Origin: Nematostella vectensis
Taxonomy: Eukaryota; Cnidaria; Anthozoa; Actiniaria; Edwardsiidae
Length of the DNA stretch: 64,000 nucleotides
Reading direction: 5' to 3'
Assembly: GCF_932526225.1 (NCBI RefSeq)
Contig: NC_064037.1
Location: forward strand, 18,345,471-18,409,470
The notes under the pieces are model-generated. The model searched no databases and was not told where the DNA came from. It worked only from the letters and a program-made list of their open reading frames with translations. This document shows positions 23,801-33,995 of the stretch, in pieces (the stretch's first letter is position 1; each line of letters starts with the position of its first letter). Position numbers and translations under genes: made by a program.

Positions 23801-25795
23801 ATATTGGGGAAGGCGCCCTTTCCGTTGGGGGGGTTCAACAGGCCCCATGTTGACTCTGGCTTTGAAGGGGCCTACGTGGCCGTTGTAGCCTTCGATATTA
23901 GCGTCAAACACCTGGTCGTATTCATGGTGGAGGGCTTTGAACTTGGCTTTGATATCTGATGGTAGCAAACTGTCAGGATCTAGAGAAACGTTTGCTGAAT
24001 GAAGGGTGTCTGTAGAAGGGAACGCACGGGCTGGGCTGGTCGTTGTGACGTTCGATGGTTCGAAAAGTTGGCGGACTTGACAGAAGTGCTCGTTACGTTT
24101 GAGTGAGCGTGGCTCCGATGTAAGGTTGGGAATACGTATTCTTCCGGCTATGCTGGTAACGATGCCAGGGGAAGGCCAGACAGCAGATGGTTTTACTCTA
24201 CGAGCGCTCGGCGCGTCGGTACGAGGTTCAAGTGCATACTCGGCATCAGTGGGTGTGTCGTCCGGTAGTGTGATTTCAAGAAACTCGCCTGGCCAGACTG
24301 TTGCGTTGCGTGGTGGTGCACGGAGGACGGTTACAAGGCGTGCCGTGGTCGAGGTGAGGGTGGAGTGGTGGGCTCCATAAGTGTAGATGGTGTTGTCTCC
24401 AAGGATAATCTGCCCTTTTGCAGGTCGGACCGCAATGTCATTTTTCTCCATAAAGGGCGTGCCGGCTAACACTTCTACGTCTAGGTTTTCCACAACGAGA
24501 CCTTCAAATGAGAAAGACTTATCTGCCCGGGTGAAAGAAAGGCGCGTTTCACCAACAACACGTAACTGGGATGAGCCGTCGGCCTGGCTTACGGACTGAG
24601 AGCTGGTTGTAATATTGCAACCGAGGCGTGTCGCGGTGGAGAGTCTTATCATGTTGCCCGTGGCACCGCTGTCGACGGTCATTCGTACGGTATGGTGATT
24701 GTAGAAGACGTCTAGATATGGTGACTGGCGGGTCTGTATTCTGAGGACGACCGCGTCATGGGCAGTGTGTGCAGGGGGGTCGATGGACTCAGTCGAGGGC
24801 ATTTGGGCGTGTGTCTCTAACTCAGAGTCATTGTCGTCGAAGATGTCAGCGATTTGTCTTGCTTTAATCATATAGCGCCGATCGCTATCTGGGAGAAATT
24901 TGCATTCGCTTAGGAAGTGATGAGTATCCGACCGATTAGCCTGACTGCAGAGTGGGCATACCTTCGAGGAGCGGGGCTTTCTTGATGTGGTCTTGCTATT
25001 TGGTGCCGGTTTCCACTGATTGTTGTGGCTTGTGGCAGGTTTCCACTGATAAGTGTTGTTGACGGCTGAGCGAAGGATCTTTGCATCATCGGACGTGCGA
25101 ATTTCCTCTAGCAGGGAGCTCAATGCCTGAGAGATTTCTGGTTTGATCGATGCGAGAGTCCTAGAACGTAGCTCTGTCCCGTACCGTTGCTTAACAAGGC
25201 GAGGTAGTGATGGGTGAATAAGCCTCAGCCAAGTCAACACTATGAGGTTTTCTAGTGTTGGGGAAAGTTCCTCTTCTTCTGTTACTTGTTCGCCATGGTG
25301 AGTTAGGTTATTGGGTTTGAGGAGGGAATCCTCGGCGAAAGCCATAAGTCTTTGAAACAGGTCTTCCGGGCGCTCGTCGGGCTCTAGATGGATGTCGACG
25401 AAATCTATGAAGTGTGCACCAGTTACTTGAAATCCAAAATGTTGTCGGATCGCCTGCCAGATAAACTCTAGAGATGTAGAGTTCTTAACTAAAGTGTTTC
25501 TCGAAATAATAGGACAGTAGTTTGCGATTTGTCCTAGCATAAGTTCTAAAAAGTTCACCTTCTGTTGGGCAGTGAGGCGTTTTGATTGCTGAACGGTTTC
25601 ATCATCATCGGTATAGCCACGGAGAGGTTCGGTCTTCGTTTTCTTTTTCCATGTAGCTCCATCGGCAAGATAAGTTGAGAAATTTGTATCGAGAGACAGC
25701 GTATACATCAGGTTTTGCTTCCAGTTTTCAAAACTGGTGATAGTTTCGGTTTTAGATAGGCTCCATTGTTTTGGTGCTCTGTGAGTAGCAGCCAT
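20900..25795 (-). CDS. Gag-Pol polyprotein of Ty3/gypsy-type retrotransposon, 1631 aa
   Basis: One uninterrupted ORF encodes the whole element. Residues 1 to about 260 are Gag-like, followed by a CPLCSQ...H...C zinc knuckle near 285-300. The aspartic protease has VDSGATGNM near 374. Reverse transcriptase follows, with ATDLTSAFYQIPL and an active-site box LADD near 816, where most relatives have (Y/F)xDD. RNase H shows VTDGA near 960 and LTDSKP near 1040. Integrase shows an HHCC zinc domain (LCHPSTH...CHHC, about 1218-1250) and a catalytic core with aspartates near 1282 and 1339 and glutamate near 1373. The PR-RT-RH-IN order fits Ty3/gypsy. No envelope ORF follows. Fusion of Gag and Pol without frameshift or stop is unusual but known in some lineages. 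The ATG lies about 105 bp from the LTR. Confidence 0.92.
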   Translation of the reverse strand: MAATHRAPKQWSLSKTETITSFENWKQNLMYTLSLDTNFSTYLADGATWKKKTKTEPLRGYTDDDETVQQSKRLTAQQKVNFLELMLGQIANYCPIISRNTLVKNSTSLEFIWQAIRQHFGFQVTGAHFIDFVDIHLEPDERPEDLFQRLMAFAEDSLLKPNNLTHHGEQVTEEEELSPTLENLIVLTWLRLIHPSLPRLVKQRYGTELRSRTLASIKPEISQALSSLLEEIRTSDDAKILRSAVNNTYQWKPATSHNNQWKPAPNSKTTSRKPRSSKVCPLCSQANRSDTHHFLSECKFLPDSDRRYMIKARQIADIFDDNDSELETHAQMPSTESIDPPAHTAHDAVVLRIQTRQSPYLDVFYNHHTVRMTVDSGATGNMIRLSTATRLGCNITTSSQSVSQADGSSQLRVVGETRLSFTRADKSFSFEGLVVENLDVEVLAGTPFMEKNDIAVRPAKGQIILGDNTIYTYGAHHSTLTSTTARLVTVLRAPPRNATVWPGEFLEITLPDDTPTDAEYALEPRTDAPSARRVKPSAVWPSPGIVTSIAGRIRIPNLTSEPRSLKRNEHFCQVRQLFEPSNVTTTSPARAFPSTDTLHSANVSLDPDSLLPSDIKAKFKALHHEYDQVFDANIEGYNGHVGPFKARVNMGPVEPPQRKGRLPQYAREKLLELQDKFDELENQGVFKRPEDVGISVEYLNPSFLVRKPNGGSRLVTAFADVGRYSKPQPSLMPNVDSTLRQIAQWNHLIATDLTSAFYQIPLSRDSLKYCGVATPFRGVRVYTRCAMGMPGSETALEELMCRVLGDLLAEGVVVKLADDLYCGGNTPHELFSNWKRTLQALHECNLRLSASKTIINPKTTTILGWIWSAGTLKASPHRVATLAQCPTPTTVGRMRSFIGAYKVLSRVVPQCSTFLSPLDEIVAGREPRDTIEWTDNLHTAFYNAQKALSSTRVITLPRPEDFLWIVTDGALRDPGIGATLYITRNGNLHLAGFYSAKLKGSQSSWLPCEVEALSIASATRHFSPYLIQSHHRASILTDSKPCVQAYEKLCRGEFSASPRISTFLSAVSQYQATVRHVSGSSILPSDFASRNAPPCEDEACQICSFVKQLGDSVVRRSSIQDVIDGNERLPFTSRSAWLAIQSECPDLRRTHSHLKQGTRPSKKVTNIKDVKRYLGVATIAKDGLLVVKRETPLSPSRECIIVPRRVLDGVLTALHIQLCHPSTHLLKMATKRYLFALDLEKAIVRVSQACHHCASLRTSSKARIEQSSCDPPDAIGVSFAADVIRRSRQFILIVRECVTSYTTSLLLTNEQHSTLRDALIRLCVQMRPLDGPVAIIRTDPAPGFQALKEDKLLQHHRLVLEIGRAKNVNKNPVAEKAVQELEREILQLDPLGGPVSEVAPAVATANLNARIRLRGLSAREMWTQRDQFSNSQLPFQDQTLIEKQHDQRNSNHAYSEKSKAPTADFRPSTAITVGDLIYLHPDRNKTRGRDRYLVVDTEGGFCNIRKFIGSQLRSTSYRVKKTDCYKVPSEVPDKTPTAAYDCDSSADEDDTPATKRLPPPAPPGIPTAITDPPSRDVPPQSDADASETRAMDSSHCPSNLQDDDTSPPRRSTRERHLPLRYRDDDFITDFK

Positions 25796-25880
25796 TTCTT
25801 CGGTAAATAAGTTGTGCTGTCACAGCGGCGTTTGCTGTTCTATTCTGTGATTTTTGTTGGCGAAAGAGACGAAGGGACGA

Positions 25881-25899
25881 AATCCCACCGCTGCCACCA
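25881..25899 (-). promoter_or_regulatory. Primer-binding site complementary to tRNA-Leu 3' end
   Basis: The site starts one base after the LTR with TGG (the CCA complement) and continues TGGCAGCGGTGGGATT. This is the complement of an animal tRNA-Leu acceptor 3' strand and T-stem (AATCCCACCGCTGCCA). The match covers 19 positions. Several gypsy lineages prime with tRNA-Leu. Confidence 0.8.
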
Positions 25900-25900
25900 C

Positions 25901-26058
25901 GCCAGTTGAATAAGACCACAAACTAGGACACAACTTGGAAACGCTTTAATCAACAGAGAACCAAAGCCAGTATCGTAACACAGCAAAAACAAGATGGCGG
26001 AGAGGTGGCAGGATTTGGTGAACGTAACATAACTAAGTACCGCTGACCGGTACTGGCG
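25901..26058 (-). repeat. 5' LTR of the gypsy-type element
   Basis: This is the 158-bp long terminal repeat at the promoter end of the element, followed in element sense by the tRNA-Leu primer-binding site. It is identical to the 3' copy. Confidence 0.95.
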
Positions 26059-26133
26059 CATCTTGTACTGTAGGCTTTCTTACTGTAGGATTCCTTCCAC
26101 AGGAATCCCGAAACTCCGTAGAGCCGGCTAGAT

Positions 26134-28716
26134 TAGGCCTAGATATATAATTCCGGATTTTTTTTAGGATTTTTAGAGTCAAACGGGATTTTTAGAAAAT
26201 CTAAAGATTTTTAGAAAATTATTTAGGGTTTTAGGAATTTTAGGTAAAATTCCTACCAAATACTTATGGACTTTCAATAGAAATGTGATTTATTCCACTA
26301 AACCGATCGTCAAGAACGTTCTCTGATCATACAAAAAGTACCGGTCAGCATTGCTAGTTCAAAATGGCAGAAGCATCAGCCATTGATATTGATCCAGCCG
26401 AGCCCGAGGTTTTAAACGGCGAAAGAAATGCAGAAGTCCAGTCTTTATTGGATGTTTTGAAGGCTCCAAGAGATGGCGACCTATCTAGGGAAAGGAAAAT
26501 TGCTGTGAATCAAGGTGGAAACCGACGAAGGTCAAGGAACAAACCGATTTACTATTAGCCAAAAGTTTCTGCTAAGCAACGTGTCGAAGAGTTCAAGGGG
26601 GAAGACCTTATCGTACGCAATAATGAGGTTTATTGTGCTGCTTGTAAGGGTGAAGAGTTTTAACTCTTGATTTTAAAAAAGAGTTTTAACTCTTGATTTT
26701 AAAAAATGTCCATCATGAAGGTTCATGTTAAGAGCAAAAAGCATGAGCTTAACAAGGAAAAGTTAAAGAAGCTAGGCAAGCGAGAAGAGGACATTGTCCA
26801 AGCATTGCACAAATACGACCAGGCACACCATCCAAAGGGCGAGACCCTTTCGACATCCACAAGGGTATTTCGCATCAAAGTTGTTCAAGCGTTCCTAAAA
26901 AGCGGCACACCTCTAAATCGCGTTGAGTTCTTTAGAGAAATATTCGAGGAAGCAGGAATGAGTCTTTCATCATTTTCGAATATGCGACAGCTGATTCCAT
27001 TCATTTTAGAAGAAGAGTACAAGTCATTGAAAAGGGAATTGAAGAAAAAAGATGTCAGTATAATCTTTGACGGAACCACCAGAGATGGCGAGGCACTTGT
27101 GGTACTAGTACGCTTTGTTCATGAACAGGAGGTGAAGTCTAGGCTTGTTCGTTTCCAGCTCACCCAGAGTTCAGTCAATGGGGATGAGCTGGCTCGAATC
27201 ATCATCGAGGTGCTTCACAGGAAACTGGATGTGCTGCAGAGTCAACTGTTAGCTGCAATGCGGGATAGAGCTCCAGTAAACACCAAGGCGCTCAGGACAG
27301 TGCGAATTTTATATCCAGACATGCTTGATGTCGGATGTATTTCCCACTTTCTTGACCGAGTTGGCGTAAAGTCAGTCACTCCAGCCTTGACACCGTTCAT
27401 GTTGGCATTGAGTATCATCTTTGCAACCAGCATGAAAGGAAGACGTGTGTAGAAGAACCTCACCGGGAGGGTTATGCCACGATACAACTCGACCCGATGG
27501 TGGAGTCTGTGGGAATGCGCCAAGGTGGTATTCCAGGAGTGGGCGCACGTCCCTGCGTTCCTTGCACATGACGAAGAGTTCGCTAAAGCATCCCGGCAGA
27601 AGCTATCCGATGCACTACTACACAATCCAGTTCAGCTAAGGGTTGAGTTTGCAGCCCTTATGGAGCTTGAGAAGTTTGTTAAAGCGACCTATACTTTAGA
27701 GGGAGACGGCGCTTTGGTTTTCATTGCATTTGAGAAGTTAGAGGGGCTAGGTGCGTTTATCCACGTGCAGAACTTTCCTACAATTGCAAACACCCTATGA
27801 ATGTCGCCGATCAACGCAGGTGGTACCAGTATGCCGTGAGAGAGTGTCTTGTGCCGGCATTTGATTACTACTCCCAGACGTTGGTTAATGACGCAGTGGT
27901 GGCAAAATCCGTCCGGGTATTTAAAGCAGCACGACTTTTCAACCCAAAGTTTGTAAAAGTGTCTCGACCAAACGCTGCAGACATCGGCCAGCTGGATGAA
28001 GTACCATTCCTGAACAACAACGAGATCTAGTCGCTAAGGACGGAGCTGCCGATGTACTTCGTGAAAGCTGCAGACATCCCCGATGACTTTGACCCTCAGG
28101 CAGACATCTGGCCGTGACGGAAACCAGTAAGTCAAGAACTCCTTGCATGGTCTGCTGCAGTCCAACGAATCGCGCTCGTACAGCCATCATCTGCGGCTGC
28201 TGAGAGAGTTTTTTCCCTGTTGGCCACGATGTTTGGGGATCAACAGCATGATGCGCTGGAGGACTATATCGAGGCGGCCTTGATGCTCAGGGTTAATACT
28301 CGTTAACTTTTGGGACGGTATGAAGTTGCGAGTTAGTTGCAGATTGTTCGTTTCGCAATTGTTGTATATGCCACAAGACACTGAAATTGTCACACCAGTT
28401 AGAAGTCGGTATTTAGAAGTTAGTTTAGTTTGTAAAACATGTGTAAATCGTGGAAAGTTATTTCTTTCGATGCGAATAATGCTGAATTGTGCATTTATAC
28501 ATGTACAATAAATAAAAAAAAAACAAAGATAAAGATATATTTTTTATAATTAAGGGAGGAATGGCATATTTATGAAAAAAAAAAATCGAGATTTTTAGGG
28601 ATTTTTAGGGGAGAAATCGGGATTTTTAGAGACAAATTCGGGATTTTTAGACATTTTTGGGGGAAATTCCGGAAAGATTTTTAGACCATTTTTCGGGAAT
28701 TATGTATTTAGGCCTA
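26134..28716 (+). mobile_element. Decayed hAT-family DNA transposon
   Basis: Terminal inverted repeats: the left end TAGGCCTAGATATATAATTC matches the reverse complement of the right end, TAGGCCTAAATACATAATTC. They are flanked by GGCTAGAT (26126-26133) and GGCTAGGT (28717-28724), an 8-bp duplication with one mismatch, as expected for hAT. Both subterminal regions carry repeated GGGATTTTTAG motifs. The interior holds a broken hAT transposase. Confidence 0.88.
26364..28306 (+). pseudogene. hAT transposase, broken by stops and frameshifts
   Basis: Successive open segments are co-linear with a hAT transposase: 26364-26558, 26706-27452, 27474-27800, 27797-28030 and about 28140-28306. An N-terminal BED-like zinc finger is split (YCAACKGE, then HVKSKKH) by a 25-bp tandem duplication near 26652-26705. 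The middle has IIFDGTTRDGEALVVLVRF, and the C-terminus has the hAT dimerisation signature (PSSAAAERVFSLL). Premature stops and frame changes preclude activity. No intact partner copy is present in the window. Confidence 0.85.
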
Positions 28717-28724
28717 GGCTAGGT

Positions 28725-29237
28725 TTTTCTTTTTTCTATTTTTTCTTTCTTTTTGATTCTGACCAGTGTGGTTTTGGTTAGGACAGTTATTTAAGTAAAT
28801 AAAGTTAATGTCACTAAAATAACGACTTATAACAGTAGCCGTCCACAAGGATGCTGAAAGCTCGAGTTTGTCTTTGATCACCTTTTTATAAATAAGTTAT
28901 TTATTCGTATTCTAACCAAGTATAGATAATTGACATTGTTTTAGCGATTAAAGTTATTTAAGCAGAAACTAGGGAATACGCAAGAAATACGTTGGAAGAT
29001 ATCGCTCCTTTTTGTGTTAAAAAAAAAAACAATATAAATTATTGAAATATCAATTAGTTCAACAACCCGTGTTTATTTTTAGTTACCATGCGACTAGATT
29101 ATCAAAACACCAGTAACAATGGAATCACGGAAGCCTGACGAAGGTTCCAAACAGCACTCCAGTTTACATTTGTCAGACTGCTCTAAAATAACTTCTATGA
29201 TAACAAGAGCTAGGAACAACATTACATAAAGGAAACT
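28725..29237. other. Intergenic / 5' flank of the TIR gene
   Basis: AT-rich sequence without a recognisable ORF. It should hold the promoter and 5' UTR of the TIR gene at 29238. No specific promoter motif was assigned. Confidence 0.4.
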
Positions 29238-32210
29238 ATGGGATGTGGGCCGAGTCAAGCTCTGACCACGGAACATCGAGAGCCGATTAGAGAACCTTTA
29301 AAGCATACTGTGTCCGAGCCAGGTAATCATTTAGAATCTCAAACTACTCAAGCACACATAAACATGACATCAACACAAAACACGAAGTCGACAGCCGTTA
29401 GCGGTAAACCAATTCATAACGAAGGGAAAAACGTGGCTATCTCTTTCCATTCAAGAAATTACGAGAAAGCTAAGGAATTGGGTGAATTGTTGCGTGATAA
29501 TGGTTACACGGCGTTCTTGATATCCGAGGGAAGTCCACTGGCGCTTGCACTACGTGAACAAACTGTGTCATGGTGTGACTTATTCGTGATGGTGGTCTCG
29601 TTCAATTACCAGCGAGCACCGTACTGCACCGAGTTAGCGAACTACGCCAAAGACAAGAAGAAGCCTGTCGTGTCAGTCATAATCCAGCATAATTACTCTC
29701 CCTCGGGCTGCACTGGGGCTATAGCTAAAGCGTGGGGGTCAGCCATCACACAGCTGTCAACCACCCAGGAAAACATGCAAGAGTTCTTAGATGCTGTCAA
29801 GGAGAAACTGTCAGGTGTCGAAGCCAGCTCTGTTGCCATGCCAACCCATGATAAGCCTGAAGGGTCTGCTTTGAAGACGGAGAAGACGGGAGGGTCTGGT
29901 GTGTGTATTTCTTACCACCCTGATGGACAGGCTATCGCTGGACTTGTGCGACATGGTAAAGGGGTGTCCAACTATAATGCCCAAGCCAACTCGATGTCAA
30001 GTCAGGGTGTTGTTATGGGTGATCCTAGTGACTCTAATCTGGAAAAGATCAAGGCCTGCAGTGTCTTTGTTCCAATTCTAACGCCCGGTTTCCAGGAGTC
30101 TTCCAAACACCAGCAAGAGTATGAATTTGCTCGCGCGAATCAGAAGCAAATTATTCCAGTCAAAGGAGCCAAATTCTGGCCCACTGGCTGGCTAGCTGTA
30201 GGAATCGCAGGAAAGCTTTATTACGAGATGCTGGGCCAGCAGCAGGCATACAATCCTTATCCCAATGTTCCTGACAGTACACCCATGAATGACTTCATAT
30301 TTGCCGTTATGACGGCACTGGAAGGTGAAAAGACAGAGGAGGAGAGAGAGAAGGTGAGAGATTTGATCTTCCTTATACAGAAGGGAAGAAGGTGATGTTA
30401 TGAGTATTACGCCATCCCTTTTGAAATTTTTGTTTCAAAGATTTTCAGATCCAATATGTGAAGATTGGAATAAGAAATAATATTGATTATTATTGGCCTT
30501 ATTGGCTGAGTTAATGATATGTAAAAACACATATGAGCCACTCACTGCAGTGTAGCCAAAGGCTGTTATGACCTTACTAGAGGGTAGCCACTAAAAGGTT
30601 GTTATGACCTTACTAGAGGGTAGCCACTAAAAGGTTGTTATGACCTTACTAGAGGGTAGCCACTAAAAGGTTGTTATGACCTTACTAGAGGGTAGCCACT
30701 AAAAGGTTGTTATGACCTTACTAGAGGGTAGCCACTATAAGGTTGTTATGACCTTACTAGAGGGTAGCCACTATAAGGTTGTTATGACCTTACTAGAGGG
30801 TGGCAACTAAAAGGTTGTTATGACCTTACTAGAGGGTAGCCACTTAAAGGCTGTTATGACCTTACTAAAAGGTAGCCACTAAAAGGCTGTTATGACCTTA
30901 CTAGAAGATAGCCACTAAAAGGTTGTCATGACCTTACTAGAAGGTAGCCACTAAAAGGCTGTTATGACCTTACTAGAAGATAGCCACTTAAAGTTTGTTA
31001 TGACCTTACTAGAAGATAGCCACTTAAAGTTTGTTATGACCTTATTAGAGGGTAGCCACTTAAAGGTTAGTAGGTGTCAACTTAATGGAATGAAAAATTT
31101 AACGAATCAAACCTCATTTTCAAAAATCATTTTCTGTAATAAACTATTGCCTCTTTCTCAACATAGAAAAAATGAAATAAAATATTTTATTTTCTCTTTT
31201 CACAGGCCGAGATTCAGGTGTTGACCAAGGAGTTAGAGCAATATAAATCAAAACTGCACTCCTTTCCCCCTCCCCCACGTGACAAATCAAAAGAAGTGTG
31301 GGTCCCCCTACCTTCACCAGAGCAGCTACGCACCAACGACACGGAAAACTTGCGCTTCATGCAAATTAATTACACCATCACACGTATGACGTTTGCCCCG
31401 CCCAAGCCTCTGTTTGACAAGTATGGCCTACCCATAGAGCAAAAGTTTGACATCATGCTGTCATATAACTGGGGGATTCAGTCCTTTGTGCGAGAGGTCT
31501 ACATGGAACTCAGCCAACAGACCTTCCAGACATGGATGGACATTTGGGGAGGTATGCAGGGGAATATCAATGAAGCCATGGCAACCGCTGTGGAAAACTC
31601 AACAATGCTTGTCGCCTTTTTGACTGAAAAATACCAACAATCCGTCAACTGCAACTTGGAGCTGAAGTATGCCACAATGAAGGAGAAGCCTATCATCTTC
31701 ATCAAGGCAGAGAAGGATCTGGTCCTGAAAGACTGGATACAGCAACTGGTTGATAAAAGTGTTGTGTTTGAGATGAGCAGCTCAGGCGACTTCAAGGTGG
31801 AAGACAAGGGCGTCCCAAAGGCCAAGCGTTTAGGTGAAGCTGCAAGGAATATTGTACAATGGGCAGCTAAACAGCCTAAGCTCATTCGTAAGGATGTATC
31901 TGAAGAAGTTTACAAGCTGCAAGATATGTTGGAAGATGCAAGGTGTGCATTTGCCGACCAAGAAAGCCGAAAAAGATTTGAGACCTGCACTAGATGTGAG
32001 GCACGCTTCGACCCCACAGTGGACAAGTCTGGCTGTAAGAGGCATAGAGCGTACTACATGGGGGGTAACATCATTGCTGGAAGATGGGTATGCTGCAGTC
32101 AAAGAGGAAAGGCTACCCTAGGGTGTGAGCCCTGTGACCATTTTACCACCCAAAGAAAATGGGAGGAAATGGCAGGCTTTGGAGGGTGCTTTCAATTTAA
32201 TCCTAAGTAA
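29238..32210 (+). CDS. Lipid-anchored triple-TIR protein with CHORD-like zinc module, 2 exons, 706 aa
   Basis: Exons are 29238-30353 and 31206-32210. The donor GAGAAG|GTGAGA and acceptor TTTTCACAG are both phase 0. The protein starts MGCGPS, a pattern for N-myristoylation with palmitoylation at Cys3. TIR-like domain 1 spans about 65-190 (VAISFHS, then YCTELANY), domain 2 about 220-335 (VCISYHP, then QQEYEFARANQKQIIPV) and domain 3 about 452-562 (KFDIMLSYNW, then LELKYATMKEKPIIFI). Each keeps a glutamate (132, 294 or 296, 524) where NADase TIRs have the catalytic one. Residues 633-684 contain C-x2-C, C-x2-H, W-x-CC and GC-x2-C-x-H, spaced like a CHORD zinc module. An acidic coiled linker crosses the splice junction. 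The likely role is membrane-proximal innate immune or NAD+ signalling; this is inference. A GT read-through would end 15 residues after the donor. Confidence 0.85.
30561..31072. repeat. 36-bp minisatellite in the TIR gene intron
   Basis: About 14 units of GGTTGTTATGACCTTACTAG then AGGGTAGCCACTAAAA. Later units vary (AAGATAGCC, CACTTAAAG). The array starts about 200 bp after the donor and ends about 130 bp before the acceptor, so it does not include either splice site. Confidence 0.93.
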
Positions 32211-32465
32211 ATTTTTTGATATACTACCAAAAGGACACTCTCAAATATGTTAAAATAGTTGATACTTGAAAACAAAAAAATAGGGAATTCTATTGCAAAT
32301 TAATAATCTAGGGGCGTTTATATAAAAATTTTAAATAAGGGAAAGCTCATTTATTATCCCGACTTATAAAATTAGTTGACCCCCCTTATAGATGAAACCA
32401 AATTTTCCATGCCCCCCCCCCTTACGCTTCCTCCATATTTCCGGTGCCCCCCCCCCCCCTGTTAC

Positions 32466-32640
32466 GCGGAAAAATGTAATAATCAACGAGGAATGTAATA
32501 ACTTTCAACGCAAAATGTAATCTTAACGCGAAATGTCATAACTTTCAACACAAAATGTAATAAATGTTTAACGCGAAATGTAATAACTTTTCAACGCAAA
32601 ATGTAATAAAATATTTAACGCGAAATGTAATAACTTTATC
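32466..32640. repeat. Alternating short repeat AACGCGAAATGTAATAACTT
   Basis: Blocks of AACGCGAAATGTAATAACTT alternate with TCAACGCAAAATGTAAT. About five pairs are seen, with imperfect period. No function is inferred. Confidence 0.8.
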
Positions 32641-33555
32641 TATTGACTAATAGTTAAAAGTTTTACTAATATTATAAAAATGATGAAATGTTAACACGTA
32701 GAGACATACGGAAGGAATCGTTTAGTGAAAGAAGGGCAGTGCGGCTTGAAAGTGCATTGTTCTTGCCTTGGCTTTAACGGATTATTCTTGGTATGGTGTG
32801 ACATTATTCCCGATTTAGTTTGAGAAGTGACACAGTCCAGGGTGCATAAAAATTTGGAACAGGCCTTTTGTAGTCTTAATACGAAGGGAATTTTGAAAAA
32901 TATGGGAAAGCAATAAAAAAACATGATATAAAATTTTACCAATGAGTTGGTGTGGCAGTCATAATGCCTAATTCAATGATAGCGACCTCGACTGCAGTTG
33001 GCATTTGCTCTCTCTTTGCATTTATTACTACTAGTATACAATAAAAACCGCACAGTATCGCTGCTTTACAGACCATGATTTCGGGAGGATTCGCCGTCTC
33101 AGGTTGCTGACAGAACAACTGCCAAGTGTTTGGAAGGACCTAGACCAACTGTCGATTCGAGATGGGACAAAATGTTTGAGTTACCAGTGGAATTAGAACT
33201 GTAGCATGCCTCGAAATATTGGGGGGGGGGGGGGGCACAGTCACGCATTAAGTTCAAAATAGAATTATAGTATTTTTAGCATAATGTTCCTCTGAACATT
33301 CACATGACTAGCATACCCAGCAATTAATTCGTTTCCATGAACCGAGTGCAACATACATTAGTAAAAATATTGAAATGCACCTTTAATAATTATTGTCTTT
33401 AATAGGAAATAATAATAATCTCCCCTTTATTCATGTGAAGTGGCTTGGCCTTTTTTACAACCTAGGACAGCATTGCTTTATGCGCGCTGTGTTTTTTTTT
33501 CAAATAAAAGCGCCCATGTAGCTGACTCAAATTAAGCGCGCGCGTAAGCCTAGCC

Positions 33556-33995
33556 GGTTACCTGTACAAGCGTGTGAGGAAGACTGAAAAACCTGTACAA
33601 GCGTGTGAGGAAGACTGAAAAACCTGTACAAGCGTGTGAGGAAGAGTGGAGAGACGTGTACAAGCGTGTGAGGAAGACTGAAAAACCTGTACAAGCGTGT
33701 GAGGAAGACTGAAAAACCTGTACAAGCGTGAGGAAGACTGAAAAACCTGTACAAGCGTGTGAGGAAGAGTGGAGAGACGTGTACAAGCGTGTGAGGAAGA
33801 CTGAAAAACCTGTACAAGGGTTAGGAAGACTGAAAAACCTGTACAAGCGTGTGAGGAAGAGTGGAGAGACGTGTACAAGCGTGTGAGGATAAGAGTGGAG
33901 AGACGTGTACAAGCGTGTGAGGAAGACTGGGGAGACGTGTACAAGCGTGTGAGGAAGACTGGGGAGACGTGTACAAGCGTGTGAGGAAGACTGGG
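33556..33995. repeat. 31-bp minisatellite (CTGTACAAGCGTGTGAGGAA)
   Basis: About 14 units of CCTGTACAAGCGTGTGAGGA then AGACTGAAAAA, with GAGTGGAGAGACG and GACTGGGGAGACG variants. The unit carries a GTGAGG core on plus. No coding exon is recognised at either border. Confidence 0.93.

Larger units (their letters stand above)
20591..26058 (-). mobile_element. Complete Ty3/gypsy-type LTR retrotransposon
   Basis: Two 158-bp direct repeats, 25901-26058 (5' LTR in element sense) and 20591-20748 (3' LTR), are identical over their full length. CATC flanks both sides (20587-20590 and 26059-26062), a 4-bp target duplication. One base inside the 5' LTR lies a primer-binding site beginning TGGTGGCAGCGGTGGGAT, complementary to the 3' end of animal tRNA-Leu including CCA. 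A polypurine tract (GAGAGAAAGAAAGGAAG) precedes the 3' LTR. A single intact gag-pol ORF fills the interior. Identical LTRs, clean duplication and open frame show a recent insertion. The LTR lacks canonical TG...CA ends and begins CGCCAGT. Confidence 0.95.

Noticed and set aside
20900-25795. BEL/Pao element or endogenous retrovirus with envelope
   Set aside because: Domain order and RT/protease wording look Ty3/gypsy-like, the primer site is tRNA-Leu, and no ORF follows integrase before the LTR.
30561-31072. 36-bp array of the TIR gene intron as another donor array
   Set aside because: The array starts about 200 bp after the donor, and its unit does not contain the exon 1 end or GTGAGA, so it does not belong to the junction class.
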